DNA of 64,000 nt, from contig FMBT01000368.1 of the NCBI GenBank assembly GCA_900095095.1, forward strand, positions 140,212-204,211, written 5' to 3'. This stretch comes from Fragilariopsis cylindrus CCMP1102. Its lineage: Eukaryota > Bacillariophyta > Bacillariophyceae > Bacillariales > Bacillariaceae. Below, piece by piece: positions 44,001 through 56,400 of the stretch (positions are counted from its first letter, which is position 1; each line of letters begins with the position of its first letter). A model generated the notes under the pieces. The model was not told the DNA's origin. It made no database searches and saw only the letters and a program-made list of their open reading frames with translations. The position numbers and the translations under genes are program-made.

Positions 44001-44348
44001 CAGTAGCAGGAAGACCAAAATAGGATACGAGGCACAGGTACCTCGAAATGATGATGACGTAGTAGTTGTTGCAGTTGCTATTTCTGGTGCACTCTGATGA
44101 CGACGTTTTTGCTGCTGCTTCCTATTATCATTGCTAATAAAGAATTCTCGTTCATCAGCGGTCGTACTTTCACCTTCATTGTCAGTGGTAACCAATTCTT
44201 CACCGACTAAGGAATCTGCATCGTCAGTATTATTCATGCTGGGAGATGTCGCTGTTGATGTCGTGCTCCCATAGAAATAATTAAACTGAGGTCGTGTTCG
44301 TGGGGAACGTTGTGAATAAGTCAACGAATCATTTTTTTCATGGCCCAT
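41027..44348 (-). CDS. Membrane-anchored endo-beta-1,3-glucanase, GH81
   Basis: Exons 44348-43255, 43127-42145 and 42017-41027, with two 127-base GT-AG introns, give about 1,022 residues once a -1 break near 44000 is allowed. The N-terminus has a Ser/Thr-rich cytosolic part and one membrane helix (YPILVFLLLAGGVSVLIF). Then comes the GH81 fold: TGAFWTNLVVRAPQGDS, VYPFAYRW, DHHFHYG joined across the intron to YFLFASAVMAKLDP, SRHKSWFDGHSFATG, and KSQESSSEAVNCYYG, whose Glu is the family's catalytic base. The tail has a Cys-rich module (ESNLSCATLGLTGKCC). Family members cleave beta-1,3-glucans such as diatom chrysolaminarin or callose. Confidence 0.88.
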
Positions 44349-44868
44349 ACTAGTATTTCTGCTTCTTCTCTGGATCCTGATTCTAGATTCGATCTGATTC
44401 GATTGACAAAGTATTAACACCGTATCTACCCGATTGCTATTCCGATGTACAGTATATACAGTATTGATATTAATGATACCAACAATCTTTTTTTAAATCG
44501 ATCTACTTTTAGAATAGTTCAATCGTCGGAGTGGCACTCATTCATTTAAAAATAAAAGTGTTATGAACGTTCTACCAGCACTTGTGCATACGTACAACAA
44601 AGTATCGGCATGATTTGGATTTCTTTTCAATGATCGATGACGTTCGAATCCTGCACATGGAAATAAGAGCTATTTCAGTCTCAAAAGAATGTTGGGTCTT
44701 GTGGGACTCATATTTTTTTCCACAAATTGAAAATCATAAATCATAAATATCACATCATCGGAATCGGAAAATGTTTCATAAAATAATTTAAGAGTAGAGC
44801 GGATAGCCTCGGAAGATCGTTGAAGATTGAATTCTTGTGTGTTCTTGTACGCAAATCTAATAATCAGC

Positions 44869-46352
44869 ATGATATTCAAATTTTACTACTGTTGGGTAGT
44901 CGCCTTGGTGTCCATCTCGTCTTTTTGTGACGATGTTAAATCATTTCGTGTCAATCATCCGAAAGTAGTTCAGCGGCGACGAGTAGGTAGTCCCAGTACG
45001 TTGAGAGACTCGACGTCGTCGTCGACACGCCTTTTATCGTCGCCGACATCAACATCAACGTCAACGTCAATGCCGACGTCATCAGAAGACTTATCTATTT
45101 GGGAGAAACTAGCAAGAGGTATATTTGGTGACGACGATTTTTCAAAAGATATCGAAAAAACGAAAGCATATACCAGTACAGTTTCATTGCTTCGTGTGGG
45201 AATACCATCATTTGCTTTTGCAGCATCCGCAAAGATATCATATCCTTATATTTCACTCGAATTAGCAAATGCAATCAACGACTCTGGTGTTTTTGCTGTT
45301 GTGTCACAAGATGCAAGTCAGTATATACAAAATATTCTTACTACATCGGGTCTTACATTTTCATTATTAGTTGGACAAACATATTATTTTATGTATCAAG
45401 TAAGTAGGCACAAAAATAACATATAGTGTATTTAGTGTGTATGTGTGTGTGTATGTGTGACATTGTGGAATTGTTGAATTGCGATACCTTAGCGTTGTGT
45501 ATCGATTCATAAATAATTGAAGTGCACATGTTCAATGCAATTTTAATTATTGATTCGATTACCTACCTAACATCTCCCACTGTATGCAAACTCATCCACT
45601 CGCTCACTCATCTCGCTCGTATATAATCACAATGTACATTATAGCAACAAGAGGCTATTTATCTAGCACTCTTTGAGGAAGTTACAATGGCGAAATCGTT
45701 ACTAGAACAGGTCGCTCTAGTATCACAAGGTCGAGAGGTACTATACGAAAAAATCTTATTGTGCGTACAAGCATATGTACGAGACGATCTAACTAAATTC
45801 AATGACATCGAACCCGCCGAATTAATATCAAGAAGACCCTGCGATGATCCACTCGAACAAATTTTGTACCTGACAAGTGTAGGAGAACCTTCATTGGTAT
45901 ATCAAACTGTCCGATCACTTCGACAAGCACGATCGTATCGTCTCGGTGCCTTGCAAAGAAAGTTACCCCAGATACATATGATTTTACTTTGGACATTGGC
46001 GTCTATTGTCCTATTTACTTTTCCTTTACTAGGTGCAGGTTCTCAAACCATTGGTGGCCTTGGTATCTTACAGGTCCAGTCCTGGTATCTTGGTTTTATT
46101 GTTTTCGGAATTGGTCTTGTTTTGGGAGTTGTTGAGGAATTACGACGACCTGGTGAGGTTGGTTCCTACAATGCTCAGACAGTTCTGAATATCATGGTGA
46201 GAGGATTAGAAGAAGAACTCGACTTGCGTTTGAGTGGGGATATTCTTCTTGAATCTAGACCTTTCAATGATATGTCCATGGACCCGTCGGTGGATAGCGA
46301 CGGTTACTTAGGACCAGAATGGGATAGTTTCAGTGATAGTGACAACATATAA
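44869..46352 (+). CDS. DUF4239 (bestrophin-like) membrane protein
   Basis: Exons 44869-45399 and 45645-46352 (245-base GT-AG intron) give 412 residues. The N-terminus (MIFKFYYCWVVALVSISSFC) is a signal, followed by KSFRVNHP, a weak plastid-type motif, and a Ser/Thr-rich linker. Membrane segments include FAFAASAKISYPYISLELA and, near the C-terminus, the paired helices ILLWTLASIVLFTFPLL and SWYLGFIVFGIGLVLGVVEE. The block LRQARSYRLGALQRKLPQIH is characteristic of DUF4239. The family's biochemical role is not settled; it is related to bestrophin-type anion channels. Plastid location is possible. Confidence 0.65.
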
Positions 46353-46796
46353 GCTACAACTCTTTTAAATGAAATTCCTCTTCTGTCAGAACATCATGTG
46401 AATAGCTAGCTGGTTGAAATGTGTTTCAGATACAATACCACTCTGGCTGGTTAACAATAATTGCATACAGTACGGGAGCACATAATCAAAATGAAGAATG
46501 AAAATTGAATCAGCAATATCTTTTCAGTCACGTTAGACTTGTATGCGCGCCAGGTGCGCGCAAAATTCTTTGCTTCGTTTCCAATCACACAATCCGCCCC
46601 ATCACCGCTCAATCTTCTGAAATCAAGTTTTGCACCACAATCATGCAATCAGTCAATCGGTGATAACTTCATATCATACTTAACTTTCGAATTTGTTCCT
46701 TGTACCATCGTAGCCTCCCTACAATATCTTCACGAGTCCACAACTCCTGCATCTGACGACACAAACACCGTCGCTATCAGCAATATCATCAATACT

Positions 46797-48245
46797 ATGA
46801 CCCAGCAGACACCTTGTTACGAACCGACGCTAGAAGAAGCGGTTCGATTCGATCCCACCAGCGTAGGCCTTCCTGAAGGTTGGTCATTGACGGATTTTTC
46901 TGATCTTAAGGGATGAGCCTGTAAAATTCCCCAAAACGAACTCCAAGATATGCTCTCCTCGTTAGCGCTTGGAGGTACGTTTATCCAAAAATATGATGCG
47001 ATAAATAATATTTGTCATGAATCTGCTCTATTTTTTCTCTGTTTATGTTTCTTCTTCTCGTGTCCGAATCGTTTAAATTATATCAATTTGTTTTATTATT
47101 TCATTCACTCGACTGACTCGACATCACATCACATCATATCATATCGCGTCCTATATCACATCACGCTTCGTTCCAAATTACATGATACAATAGATGGGAA
47201 CAATTTGGGTACGGCCGATGGTCGAATCGCACTCGATTGTTCGATCCGTGAAACGCGTCAAGGGCATTACGTGATTAGTACGACGGATTTCTTTTTCCCG
47301 CTAGTCGATTCTCCGTATTTGCAAGGTCGGATCGGTGCCGCGAACGTGTTGTCTGATTTGTACGCAGAAGGCGTCCAACATTGTGACTTCGTCCTTATGC
47401 TGTTGGCAGCCAGTCTAGATATGACGCCACATGATCGAACCATTTGTACGAATCTTATGGTCCGTGGTTTCCGTGATGCATGTACCGAAGCCGAAACTAC
47501 GATAACCGGTGGACAAACTGTATTGAATCCCTGGGCGATTATTGGTGGTGTCGCGACGTCCGTTGTGACACGTGACGAATATGTAAGCTCAGACGGTGCT
47601 TGCGTTGGAGACGTTATAGTACTAACGAAACCGATTGGAACTCAAATCGCTGTCAATGTACATGAATGGAGGAAACGACACGAAAAGAAAGCTAAGAATG
47701 GCGATACTACTGGTGACAAGAATTGGAATAAGATCCTAGAACAAAATAAAAATGGCGACGAATTTTTGACGGTCTCAGAATCAGAAATTATGATGCATGC
47801 GGCGGTTCGTTCGATGTCAAAGCTTAACCGTTTCGGGAGTAAACTCATGACTAAACACAACGCCCATGCTGGTACCGACGTTACTGGATTTGGTTTATTA
47901 GGGCATGCCCAGAACCTTATGGACAATCAAATCGCCAAAGTCGGTATCGAACTTCATACATTTCCATGCATTGCGAATACTTTAAAAATCAACGACAATA
48001 TAATGAATTTTCGACTGAGAGACGGTTATTCGGCTGAAACTAGTGGTGGATTGATGATTTCTATGACCGAGGCAGATGCTATAGCTTATTGTGCCGAATT
48101 GAGAGAAGTTGAAACTGTGGCCTACAATTACAATACCAGTAGTGACGCTGGTACAGATTTTGGGCCTTGGATTATAGGTAGAGTGGTTGAGAGTGCAGAT
48201 CGGAAGGCGACCATCACTGAGGACGCTGTGTACTTAGAAGTGTAA
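46797..48245 (+). CDS. SELD: Selenophosphate synthetase with selenocysteine (SelD/SPS2)
   Basis: Makes selenophosphate, the Se donor for selenocysteine. CDS 46797-46974 and 47194-48245 around a 219-base GT-AG intron gives 409 residues if the in-frame TGA at 46914-46916 is read as Sec. That codon falls at the catalytic Sec/Cys position: DLKG-U-ACKIPQNEL, followed by the conserved Lys. Downstream are NNLGTADGRIALD and FFFPLVDSPYLQGRIGAANVLSD (shortened), GGQTVLNPW, ATSVVTRDEYV and GTDVTGFGLLGHAQNL. Without recoding the protein would stop after 39 residues. ATG 46797 (MTQQTPCYEP) is preferred over upstream ones. A candidate SECIS lies in the 3' region. Confidence 0.92.
46914..46916 (+). other. 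Selenocysteine codon (TGA) in SelD
   Basis: In-frame TGA between GGA and GCC-TGT-AAA, the exact place of the catalytic residue. The frame continues with conserved protein for 19 codons to the splice site and 350 codons after it. Confidence 0.88.
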
Positions 48246-48390
48246 CGAAAGTTGTTGTCAATTTTGACTTATCACGCACACACGTACATAAATTACTATG
48301 ATGGGATGGAATGATGAAAAGGAAAGGAATAGATAGGTTTTTTTGGTATGTGGGCAAAGATTTGACTGACATCCGTCACGAAAGAAGTGC

Positions 48391-48484
48391 ATGACACGCT
48401 CGAATGACAAACCGAGAGTCACGTCCATTATAGCAGTGCTATAATGAGATGTTCTCAGTTTTGATATGAATGGTTCAATGTCGC
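48391..48484 (+). promoter_or_regulatory. Candidate SECIS element of SelD
   Basis: Located 146-240 bases after the stop codon. ATGAC at 48404-48408 and TGAT at 48462-48465 can form the four non-Watson-Crick pairs of a SECIS core (U.U, G.A, A.G, C.U). Above it 48409-48419 pairs with 48451-48461 (11 positions, one mismatch, two G.U). The apical part holds a 9-bp hairpin (CATTATAGC ... GCTATAATG, 48426-48446). The expected unpaired AA is replaced at best by CC at 48425-48426, and the lower helix is weak (GACA 48393-48396 with TGTC 48479-48482). A poly(A)-signal-like AATAAAG is at about 48560. Confidence 0.5.
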
Positions 48485-50322
48485 AACTTTCCTGACGGAT
48501 TTGGATGGACTACATGGCATTCATTCCTGGTCGTGTCGATCTCTATTTATTGTACAGAACAAATAAAGATTTTTTTCTAATTTTAGATTATAGACCAATG
48601 TCATCGGAGAAGGCTCGCTTTTCACAAAGATAAAAATAATGCCTAGATAAGTTGATCGTTCAAAAAGTATAGTGCGGTCCTTTGTGGCGGCAGCAACGAG
48701 CAGATCGTAGCCGGACATTATGATAGATGTAACTTCTAAAATGATTTCCATAATATCTATAATAGACGATGCGATACTATCGTATAGATACTTGAGGTGC
48801 ATGTAAGCTATGATATTGAACTGTGAGAAAGAGGAAGCTTAACGCCAGCACGTTGGCGGTTTGTTATCCTTTGAAGTTCATCTTGTATCGTACTATTATT
48901 CCTTTAAGTTGACATAAGCTATTTGTATTAATAATATATCTATATTTTTCATTATTATTATTTGGTTCTATGCACAAATAACGCGCACGAACCAAATTAA
49001 ATCTACCCCATGCAGTATGTACTTCAAGTAGCATCGCGCATCACGTTATTATTATTATCTTTGGAATACAAAAACCTCGCCTTTCGCACTTCGCACAAAT
49101 TATCCATCCCCATTTTATCTTTTTTAATAGAACACTTTTCTTGTTGTTAGACAGACCCTGACTGAAGCTAGTTCAAAGGCTTTTTTATTTGTACAATATT
49201 GTAATGCTAGAAAAATTCCTGCTAGAGTACACCATAACGGTTGGTATCTTGACTATAGGATTATGGGTTCTATGGTTGCGTCCGGTCCGTTATTGGAACA
49301 ACGAAAGCCTCTTTCTTACATCCCGATGGTAACATCTTGGCTGCAATATATCTTGACTACTGCTGGTCAGATCAATACAACCAAAGAGTTAAAAAGAATA
49401 ATCATAGTAAAAGGAGGGAAATGGGATTGGAAAGTTTATTTAGTTTAATTTGGTCCATTGGAAAGTTTTCTGTGGAGGTGCGAATGAATATAGAGTTGTA
49501 TTTTGGCACGTTATCTAGGTATTGAATATGAGTTGTGATTCTGTTGGTAAATATAAATCATCATCATCATGTTTCCTGTCATTATATTATACAACTCAGA
49601 GCTTGTAATCACCCTTGCTTACACTCCAAATACTGAAATATAGGGATTTTGGTACATGCACAAAGTATTGATGGTCGACACATGCTACTATAAAGCATCA
49701 TAGCTTTTTGATTGTTCACTGCTAAAGAGTAATGCCAGTTCTCTATCCAATCAGATGTTGTTTCTACTGTATACCTACTATAAGTTTAAGTAAAAATTGA
49801 ACTACTTCTGAACAAGAGAAACAGCTGTTGTTAGCATTTTCTGTCGCTCTATGATACAAAGGATGAGCGGACACGGATTTACCCCTAGTATTTTTTGTAC
49901 TAGGTATTGTACGGTACAATTAATTATTACCAGTATTCTAGTGAAAAGCTGTGGTACGACGTAAATAAGGGATAGATCTGCGAAAAGTATGCCCCAGGCT
50001 ATTTTTCTGCAATCAACGTGTCAGAATGCGGGCAGGCGCTATAATAATGGCGTTTAAAAAATAATATAAGAGCAAGAATCGCCTGCTTTTGCATGGTTTT
50101 TCAGAAAAAAATAATATAATTTTATTTTTCACGTTATTTTGGTTATTTTTCGATCAAAATTACGCGAGAGGTGCGTAAAATTTTTGATAAAAAACAATCC
50201 TAACGCACATACCTTCTCTTTTATCACTTAAAACACACTACATAAATTCAAATCAATCATACAATAAGTGTAACGTAAATTGCACTTGCTTTTGCTCACA
50301 TCTTTTTTTGTTCATTTAATTT
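48485..50322. other. Gene-poor spacer
   Basis: No gene I can support. At 49195-49525 three frames show short protein-like stretches in succession, possibly a decayed gene or mobile fragment. I do not recognise it. Confidence 0.4.
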
Positions 50323-52414
50323 ATGTCGGCAGCAATCATGGACGGTAATAATATGAGGAATTCTCTCACGCAAGCCCAAGCCCACCAGATGGCTATGGCA
50401 AGGCAATCTATTCTAGTACAAGCTCAGCAAGCTCAGCAACATGAATTACTGCAGCGAGTAAGTTTATTTATCAAATAATATATTCAATCACAATGGGATG
50501 TACTGTTTTTGAATTATGTTCATTTCAAGAGTAATTTATATTATTCTCATCAAATTATTTTGATTCTTGTTCTGATTATAGCAACATGCTCAGGCACAGG
50601 CTCGGCAGCAACAAAATATGCCTCAACAGCAAATGTCTCAACAGCAACAGCAACAAATGGCGGCCGCAGTTGCTCAGCATAGAAACAGTTTCTTTATGCC
50701 CAATTTTCAACAGCAGGCAGAAAACATGGCTATGGTGACCACCGCCAAACTAGCGATTCCCAAGAAGAACAAGGGGAGTACCTCTACTCTTGCTGTACGA
50801 AGTACTGTTCCAAGATACAATGTTGCTGGTGGGATTTACTCGGTTGCACAATGGGCACGAAAATGTGTTGAGGACAATCTCGAATTCATCGTCAAACTCG
50901 CTCGAAGAAACGACCCAAAAGCGCAAGCTGTGATGCTCGCTTACGGAGATGGATGTCAAACTATCGTCCTACTCGACGATGCCATGAACAAAATGCCTGT
51001 TGATGTGTCTAAGATCAAGAAGATTGACATCGGCGTTTCGGCGGCTCCCATCGAAGACAAGACTGTCGAAGATAAGATGGCGTCGGCGGGCGTCTTAACA
51101 CCAACCGATAGTTTGTGGGACCATTTGCGTTATGAGCAATCCAATGTAACGAAAGAGAAACAAGAACATGTCATGTTCATTCATACTTCCATGACCGTAT
51201 ACGGTGGAGGTACAGATGGTCGTCGCCGTGTACTCCAGATCAATACCGAAGCCCCAAAAAAACCATACGTTGCAATCCAGTATGTGTCAAACCCCGCGTT
51301 CGAGCAAGAGGTTCTAGCCAAATGGACAGGAAGACCGCTACAAGTGCAACAAGCCATTGTTATGGCGGCTAACTTTCCTCCGGGTCCAATGAGTACCGCT
51401 GCTGCAGCTGCGTACGTTGCAGCTACAACCCCCGACGACGAACCCGAATTTCTTATCACGTTCAATCCCAAGGAAATTCTGTTGTTGGAAAAGGCATTTG
51501 ACGAGAAATTATCAACTCGTGACATGAAGAGCAAAGCAGACAAATGGGAAGAGAAGGACCAAATCAAATGTCAGGCGACTATCAAGCGGCTTCAAAACGA
51601 ATTCATATATGTGGATCCAACAAAGCCTACAAAGAAGAAAGTGGGACCCAGCAAGAAAAAACAGTCTGACGAAAAGAAGAAATCGGCTACAACTTCGACG
51701 GCAGCAGTCACCGAGACGAAGAAGGACAAACCAACCGACACAAAGAAACCTGCAACCAAAAAGGTCGCTGCTGCACAAGACGATAAGAAGGAAGAAAAGG
51801 CCAAGGCCACCATTGAATCCCCCAAGAAAGCAAAGAAAACCCCAGTCGCAAAGGTAAAGGCTACCAAGGAATCTCCCATCAAAGCAAAGAAAACTCCAAT
51901 CACAAAGAGAAAGGCTATCAAGGAGTCTCCTGCCAAAGCAAAGAAAACTCCAATCACAAAGGGAAAGGCTACCAAGGAGTCTCCTGCCAAAGCAAAGAAA
52001 ACCCCAGTCACAAAGGGAAAGGCTGCCAAGGAGTCTCCTGCCAAAGCGAAGAAAACCCCAGTCACAAAGGGAAAGGCTGCCAAGGAATCTTCCGCTAAAG
52101 CAAAGAGAACACTACCAATCTCAAAGGGAAAGGCTACAAAGGAGCCAGTAAAGAAAGTAAGTCCCGCGGAGATTAAGAAGAAGAGAAAATCCAAGGTCGA
52201 GACCGAGAAATCAAGTACCCCAGCCAAGCCTAAGACTGCGGTAAAAAAGTCTACCCCCGCTGATAAAAAGCCGAAAAGTGTCACCAAAAAAGCCAGCGTC
52301 CCTGAAAAGAAGGAACCAGCTTCTAAGAAACGTGGTCGTGAAAGTAAGAGCAAAGACGTGGGTGCCTCCCCCAAGAAGACTCGTTCCAAATCCAAGCCAC
52401 GTACTAAAAGGTAA
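50323..52414 (+). CDS. Nuclear-type protein with histone-H1-like Lys-rich repeat tail
   Basis: Exons 50323-50457 and 50582-52414 (124-base intron) give about 655 residues. The start is Gln-rich (residues 1-90, encoded by CAA/CAG). A globular middle (residues about 110-390) has AGGIYSVAQWARKCVEDNLEF and KEILLLEKAFDEKLSTRD; I do not recognise it. The last 240 residues are Lys/Pro/Ala rich. Within them six 18-residue repeats of the type ATKESPAKAKKTPVTKGK stand at about 51806-52132. SPAK and TPxxK match the DNA-binding S/TPKK-type motifs of histone H1 tails and CDK sites. It ends KKTRSKSKPRTKR, a nuclear signal. A chromatin role is inferred from composition only. Confidence 0.6.
51806..52132 (+). 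repeat. Coding tandem repeat, six 54-bp units
   Basis: Six units encode variants of ATKESPAKAKKTPVTKGK. The middle copies differ at only a few bases and the outer ones are more divergent, which fits expansion by unequal exchange. Confidence 0.75.
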
Positions 52415-53411
52415 AGTACCAGCCATATTATTGGTTTGGGGCAAGTCATGGGTTGGGGATTTGTGGGGCCAAGTGAGTTAAGTTAAGATAAGTATAGTAT
52501 TTGTGCTTGCTTGACATAGCCAATGGAAAATAAAAGTGAGCGACGAAAAAAAGTATGTCTGTCGTCCGGTTCTTGTTAATATCTTTTATGACATGCAATG
52601 GCTTTCTTTGTTAATAAAAAAACAGCCAGAAGATGCAGTAGAAGAAATTGCACTAGTGTAGAATCATTTGTAATGTAATCTGTTCTAAGTTCTATTAACG
52701 TAGCATATTCATAGATTACACATAAACTACTAGACTAGCTTGACTTAGAACGAAAACAAGTAAGTTTCTGTATCTAAGTGATCATAGAAAAATCAATTGG
52801 TATGTTTTGAAAGGCACAATTAATCAGCACCCAATCCTTGAGCAAAAGGAATGTATCAATCACCAACCATATAATTTCATGAATATCATCTTCTACTTAT
52901 TCTTTACTCACTTCAACGTTGTTGTTGTTGTTACTGGCTGATGGTGTTGAAAGGTTAACCTAATAACACACACCTTGGCGCGATGGAGGAGAAAAGTAAG
53001 AGTTATTGGATTTTAAAATTTGTGATGAGAGGAGGGTGTCAGGGAAATATGTTTTTTCGCTCAATTTTTGATATATTGTTCGGAGCGCGCACCTTAGCCT
53101 TAAGTAACGTTACTTACTGTAAAGCCCGGTATGTAAGCTAATGCATGTAAATTATTTCATGAGACACGAGAATACGATTCGACATTAATGTCGTCAACAA
53201 TATTCTTGTACTGGTTGTGTTGACCATCAATAACATATTATATGAAATAGAAATACGATCGTAGAGCTTAACTACCCGTACCCAAAGCATTCTATTTTAA
53301 TCTTCTTTGATTAATAGCAACATCAATTAGTTCATCAAATTCGGCGTATATAGAAAAAGCCGGAAAAACCTAAGTTCACGAGCTAAAGGGAATGAAGACG
53401 TTGTATCCGGA
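52415..53411. other. Gene-free spacer
   Basis: No gene is seen. A GTT run is at about 52919-52932. The last 300 bases must contain the promoter of the WH2-repeat gene. Confidence 0.5.
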
Positions 53412-56400
53412 ATGTCATCGTTGCTAGATGTGTGTCCGCGTGGTGCGTGGGTTTTAGAAGAGCATGCAGTTCAATTACTGGGATTGGCTTCAAAATCAGC
53501 CCTGAAAGAAGCCTTCGGCGAGGGGATGTTGCCTCACGTCTTTGTGGACCATGGCAAACGGTCTAGTGATATACCTCAACCCTACAATAAGCATCGATTT
53601 TTCTTCGTTCAAAAAGAGGGAACAACTGCCAGCCGACCTGGAATCAATTTAGCCTCTTGGATTGGCATGTGTGAAGATTTAGAAGATGGAGTTGATTCAT
53701 TGAATCCAGCTACTCAAGCTCGAATCAGAGATTATACAAATTATACCGATGCAGCAGACGCATATCGGGACTTGAAAAGTTTACATGGTATTGTCTCTTC
53801 GTATGAACTTTCTGGAGAAGATGGCGACGATGGATATCGATATGGATCTAACGGTGGTACAGTTCGGGCTCCCAGTAAAGCATCCTCCTCTAAATCACTA
53901 TCAAAAGAGGGTGAAATATATACGAGAGCAGACGGCAAAAGAGTTCGAAGAGTAAAAAGGGCAAAATCAACAGCAAGTCAGGGAGTGGACAGTGGCAGCA
54001 GTGGTTCATTATCAGGATTCCTTTCTCAGGATACTTCGACACAATCGAAGATGAGCGGGAGTCGATCTGTTGGAGCAGGTGGAAAATCGAGGAGGAGCGG
54101 GAGTCGGTCTGTTGGAGCAGGTGATCAGTCTGTTGGAGCAGGTGAAGGGGAAATTTACACCCGAGCCGATGGTAAAAAAGGTAAGAAATGCAAAAATACT
54201 TGTCGTCTAGCTAGATATGTGAGAAACAAAGGCGAAAGAAATAATCGACTATTGAGTTCGCTTCTTCTAATGTCAATATCTTTTTTGGGTTATTTTTGTA
54301 ATGGAAAAATGGGAAAAAAAAGTCCGACGAGTGAGGAAGTCGTCATCGTCTGCTTCTGTAAGTAGTCCTTCAGCACGAAAGCAATCACTTTCGGGAAGAT
54401 CATTTTCGGGAAAATCACTCTCGGGATTCATTGAGAATGAGGACGAGCCAAAGCCAAAACTGCGACGTAGCTCATCCGTGGCAGGAGATCAGTTAGCCAT
54501 TAGCAAAGAATCTTCGTTGACTGGAGAAGTTTACGTGAGAGCGGATGGGAAGAAAGTTAGACGAGTGAAAAAATCATCCATAACTTCCGATGAAAATGTA
54601 GAAATCATAACACGACCGGATGGTACCAAGGCTCGTCGAATAAGGAAAACGAAACCAGTAGGTGATTCCACTATTCCACTGTCTGGGATTGCAGAATCGA
54701 CAACGAACACAGAACCGTCGCAAAAGAAAGTCGAACGTAGTTTGTCAGGATTCTTTAACAATGATAAATCGCCTAATGCGAGGCCAAAATTTTCTGGAAG
54801 TCATTCTGTTGCCGGTGACCAACATGCTGAAGGTGAAATTTATATCAGAGCCGACGGGAAAAAAGTTCGGAGAGTAAGAAAGATCAGACTGATCGGTGAT
54901 ACCGGGTCTGGAAGTTCGCTCTCTGGTTTTCTAGATTCCGACGCGGCGTCGAAACCCAAGATAAATGGAGCAGCAACTGTCGTAGGTGATAGTCGTGCCA
55001 ATACCGAAACCTCCGATAAACCTGAATCGGAAATATACGTTCGCCCTGATGGAAAGGTAAGTGAAAACCTGATACACGATTTCAACAATAACAGTTACAT
55101 TGTACCCTTTCATTGCTCTAACGTCCCCTTTTATTTAATTTTTATCTAATCCTTTTTTCGAGTAGAAAATAAGGCGGATAAGAAAGACGGATGTGACACC
55201 ATCTAGTAAGGAACCGGAAGAAAAGAAGTCTCTGGGCGGATTTCTCGAAAATAATGAATCGTCAATCAGAAAAAGATACGGGGGCAGTAACTCTGTTGCC
55301 GGTGATCAGATCGCCATCAGTAAAGAGTCTTCACTCACAGGAGAGGTTTACGTAAGAGCAGACGGCAAGAAAGGTGAGTCACAATAATTTTCCTTTGTAA
55401 TGTAACAACTTATTATCTATGAAGTGTAGTAGCTTACGTTCTTGTGATGCTTCCTCACATTCTCTCTTGACTCATTTTTCAGTGAGACGGGTAAAGAAAA
55501 CGCGAGACTCTGCACCTTCTACAACTACTGCTGCATCTGTGACTACAGAGGAAAATGTAGAGATAATTACAAGGCCAGATGGAAAAAGAGTAAGAAGAAT
55601 TCGCAAGACAAAGTCAATTGCATCTGAAATCCAACTCTCCGGGTTTCTTGATTCTCAGCCAAAATCACGACCTAGTGGTGGCGCTGCAACAGTGGCAGGG
55701 GATCGCATAACTAAATCTGACGAAAAGATTACACTAGACGGCATAAGCGATTCAGTAAAACTCAATGGTACTAATTCACTGGGTAGCTTTCTAGGAAATA
55801 TGGACTCGACACCTAAAAAGTATGGTAGTGCATCTGTTGCTGGGGACCAAATTGCGGTTAGTAAAGAATCCTCACTTTTAGGTGAGGTATATATAAGAGC
55901 AGACGGGAAAAAAGGTAAGCTCAATTCGTTTCCCATGACTGAAATCTTTTTTGCGAAAAGTGTTTATTTACTCACATACATTGATAGTCCGACGAGTTAA
56001 GAAACAAACACCTACACCAACACAACCTGGAGACCATGTTGAAATCATTACACGACCAGATGGCACAAAGGTGCGAAGGATCAGGAGAGCGAAGAAACCC
56101 GAAAGTTCGAACTCGACTGCTTCAGGGAATAGTGACAATAGAAGTTCACTAGACAGCCATCTTCGATCAACTGCGAGCACAAGTAGAGGTTCGGCAAGTG
56201 TTGCAGGTGATATGGTTGAGGGTCAAATATACATTAGGGCGGATGGCAAAAAGTAAGTAAAAAATGTCGTGCTGTGTTTCATGTTATTTGATCGACGGAA
56301 CTTCCTAACCAATATTTCTGCGTTTTCTTCAATGATTTGATAGGGTCCGACGAGTGAGAAAATCATCCAGCTTCTCATCTTCGGGATCTTTAGGGGGGTC

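Noticed and set aside
46539-46796. Upstream extension of SelD to an earlier ATG
   Set aside because: The added residues do not resemble SelD and cross a likely promoter/leader; ATG 46797 gives the family-typical N-terminus.
49195-49525. Protein-like stretches in three frames
   Set aside because: They cannot be joined into a recognised family; left as an unidentified possible relic.
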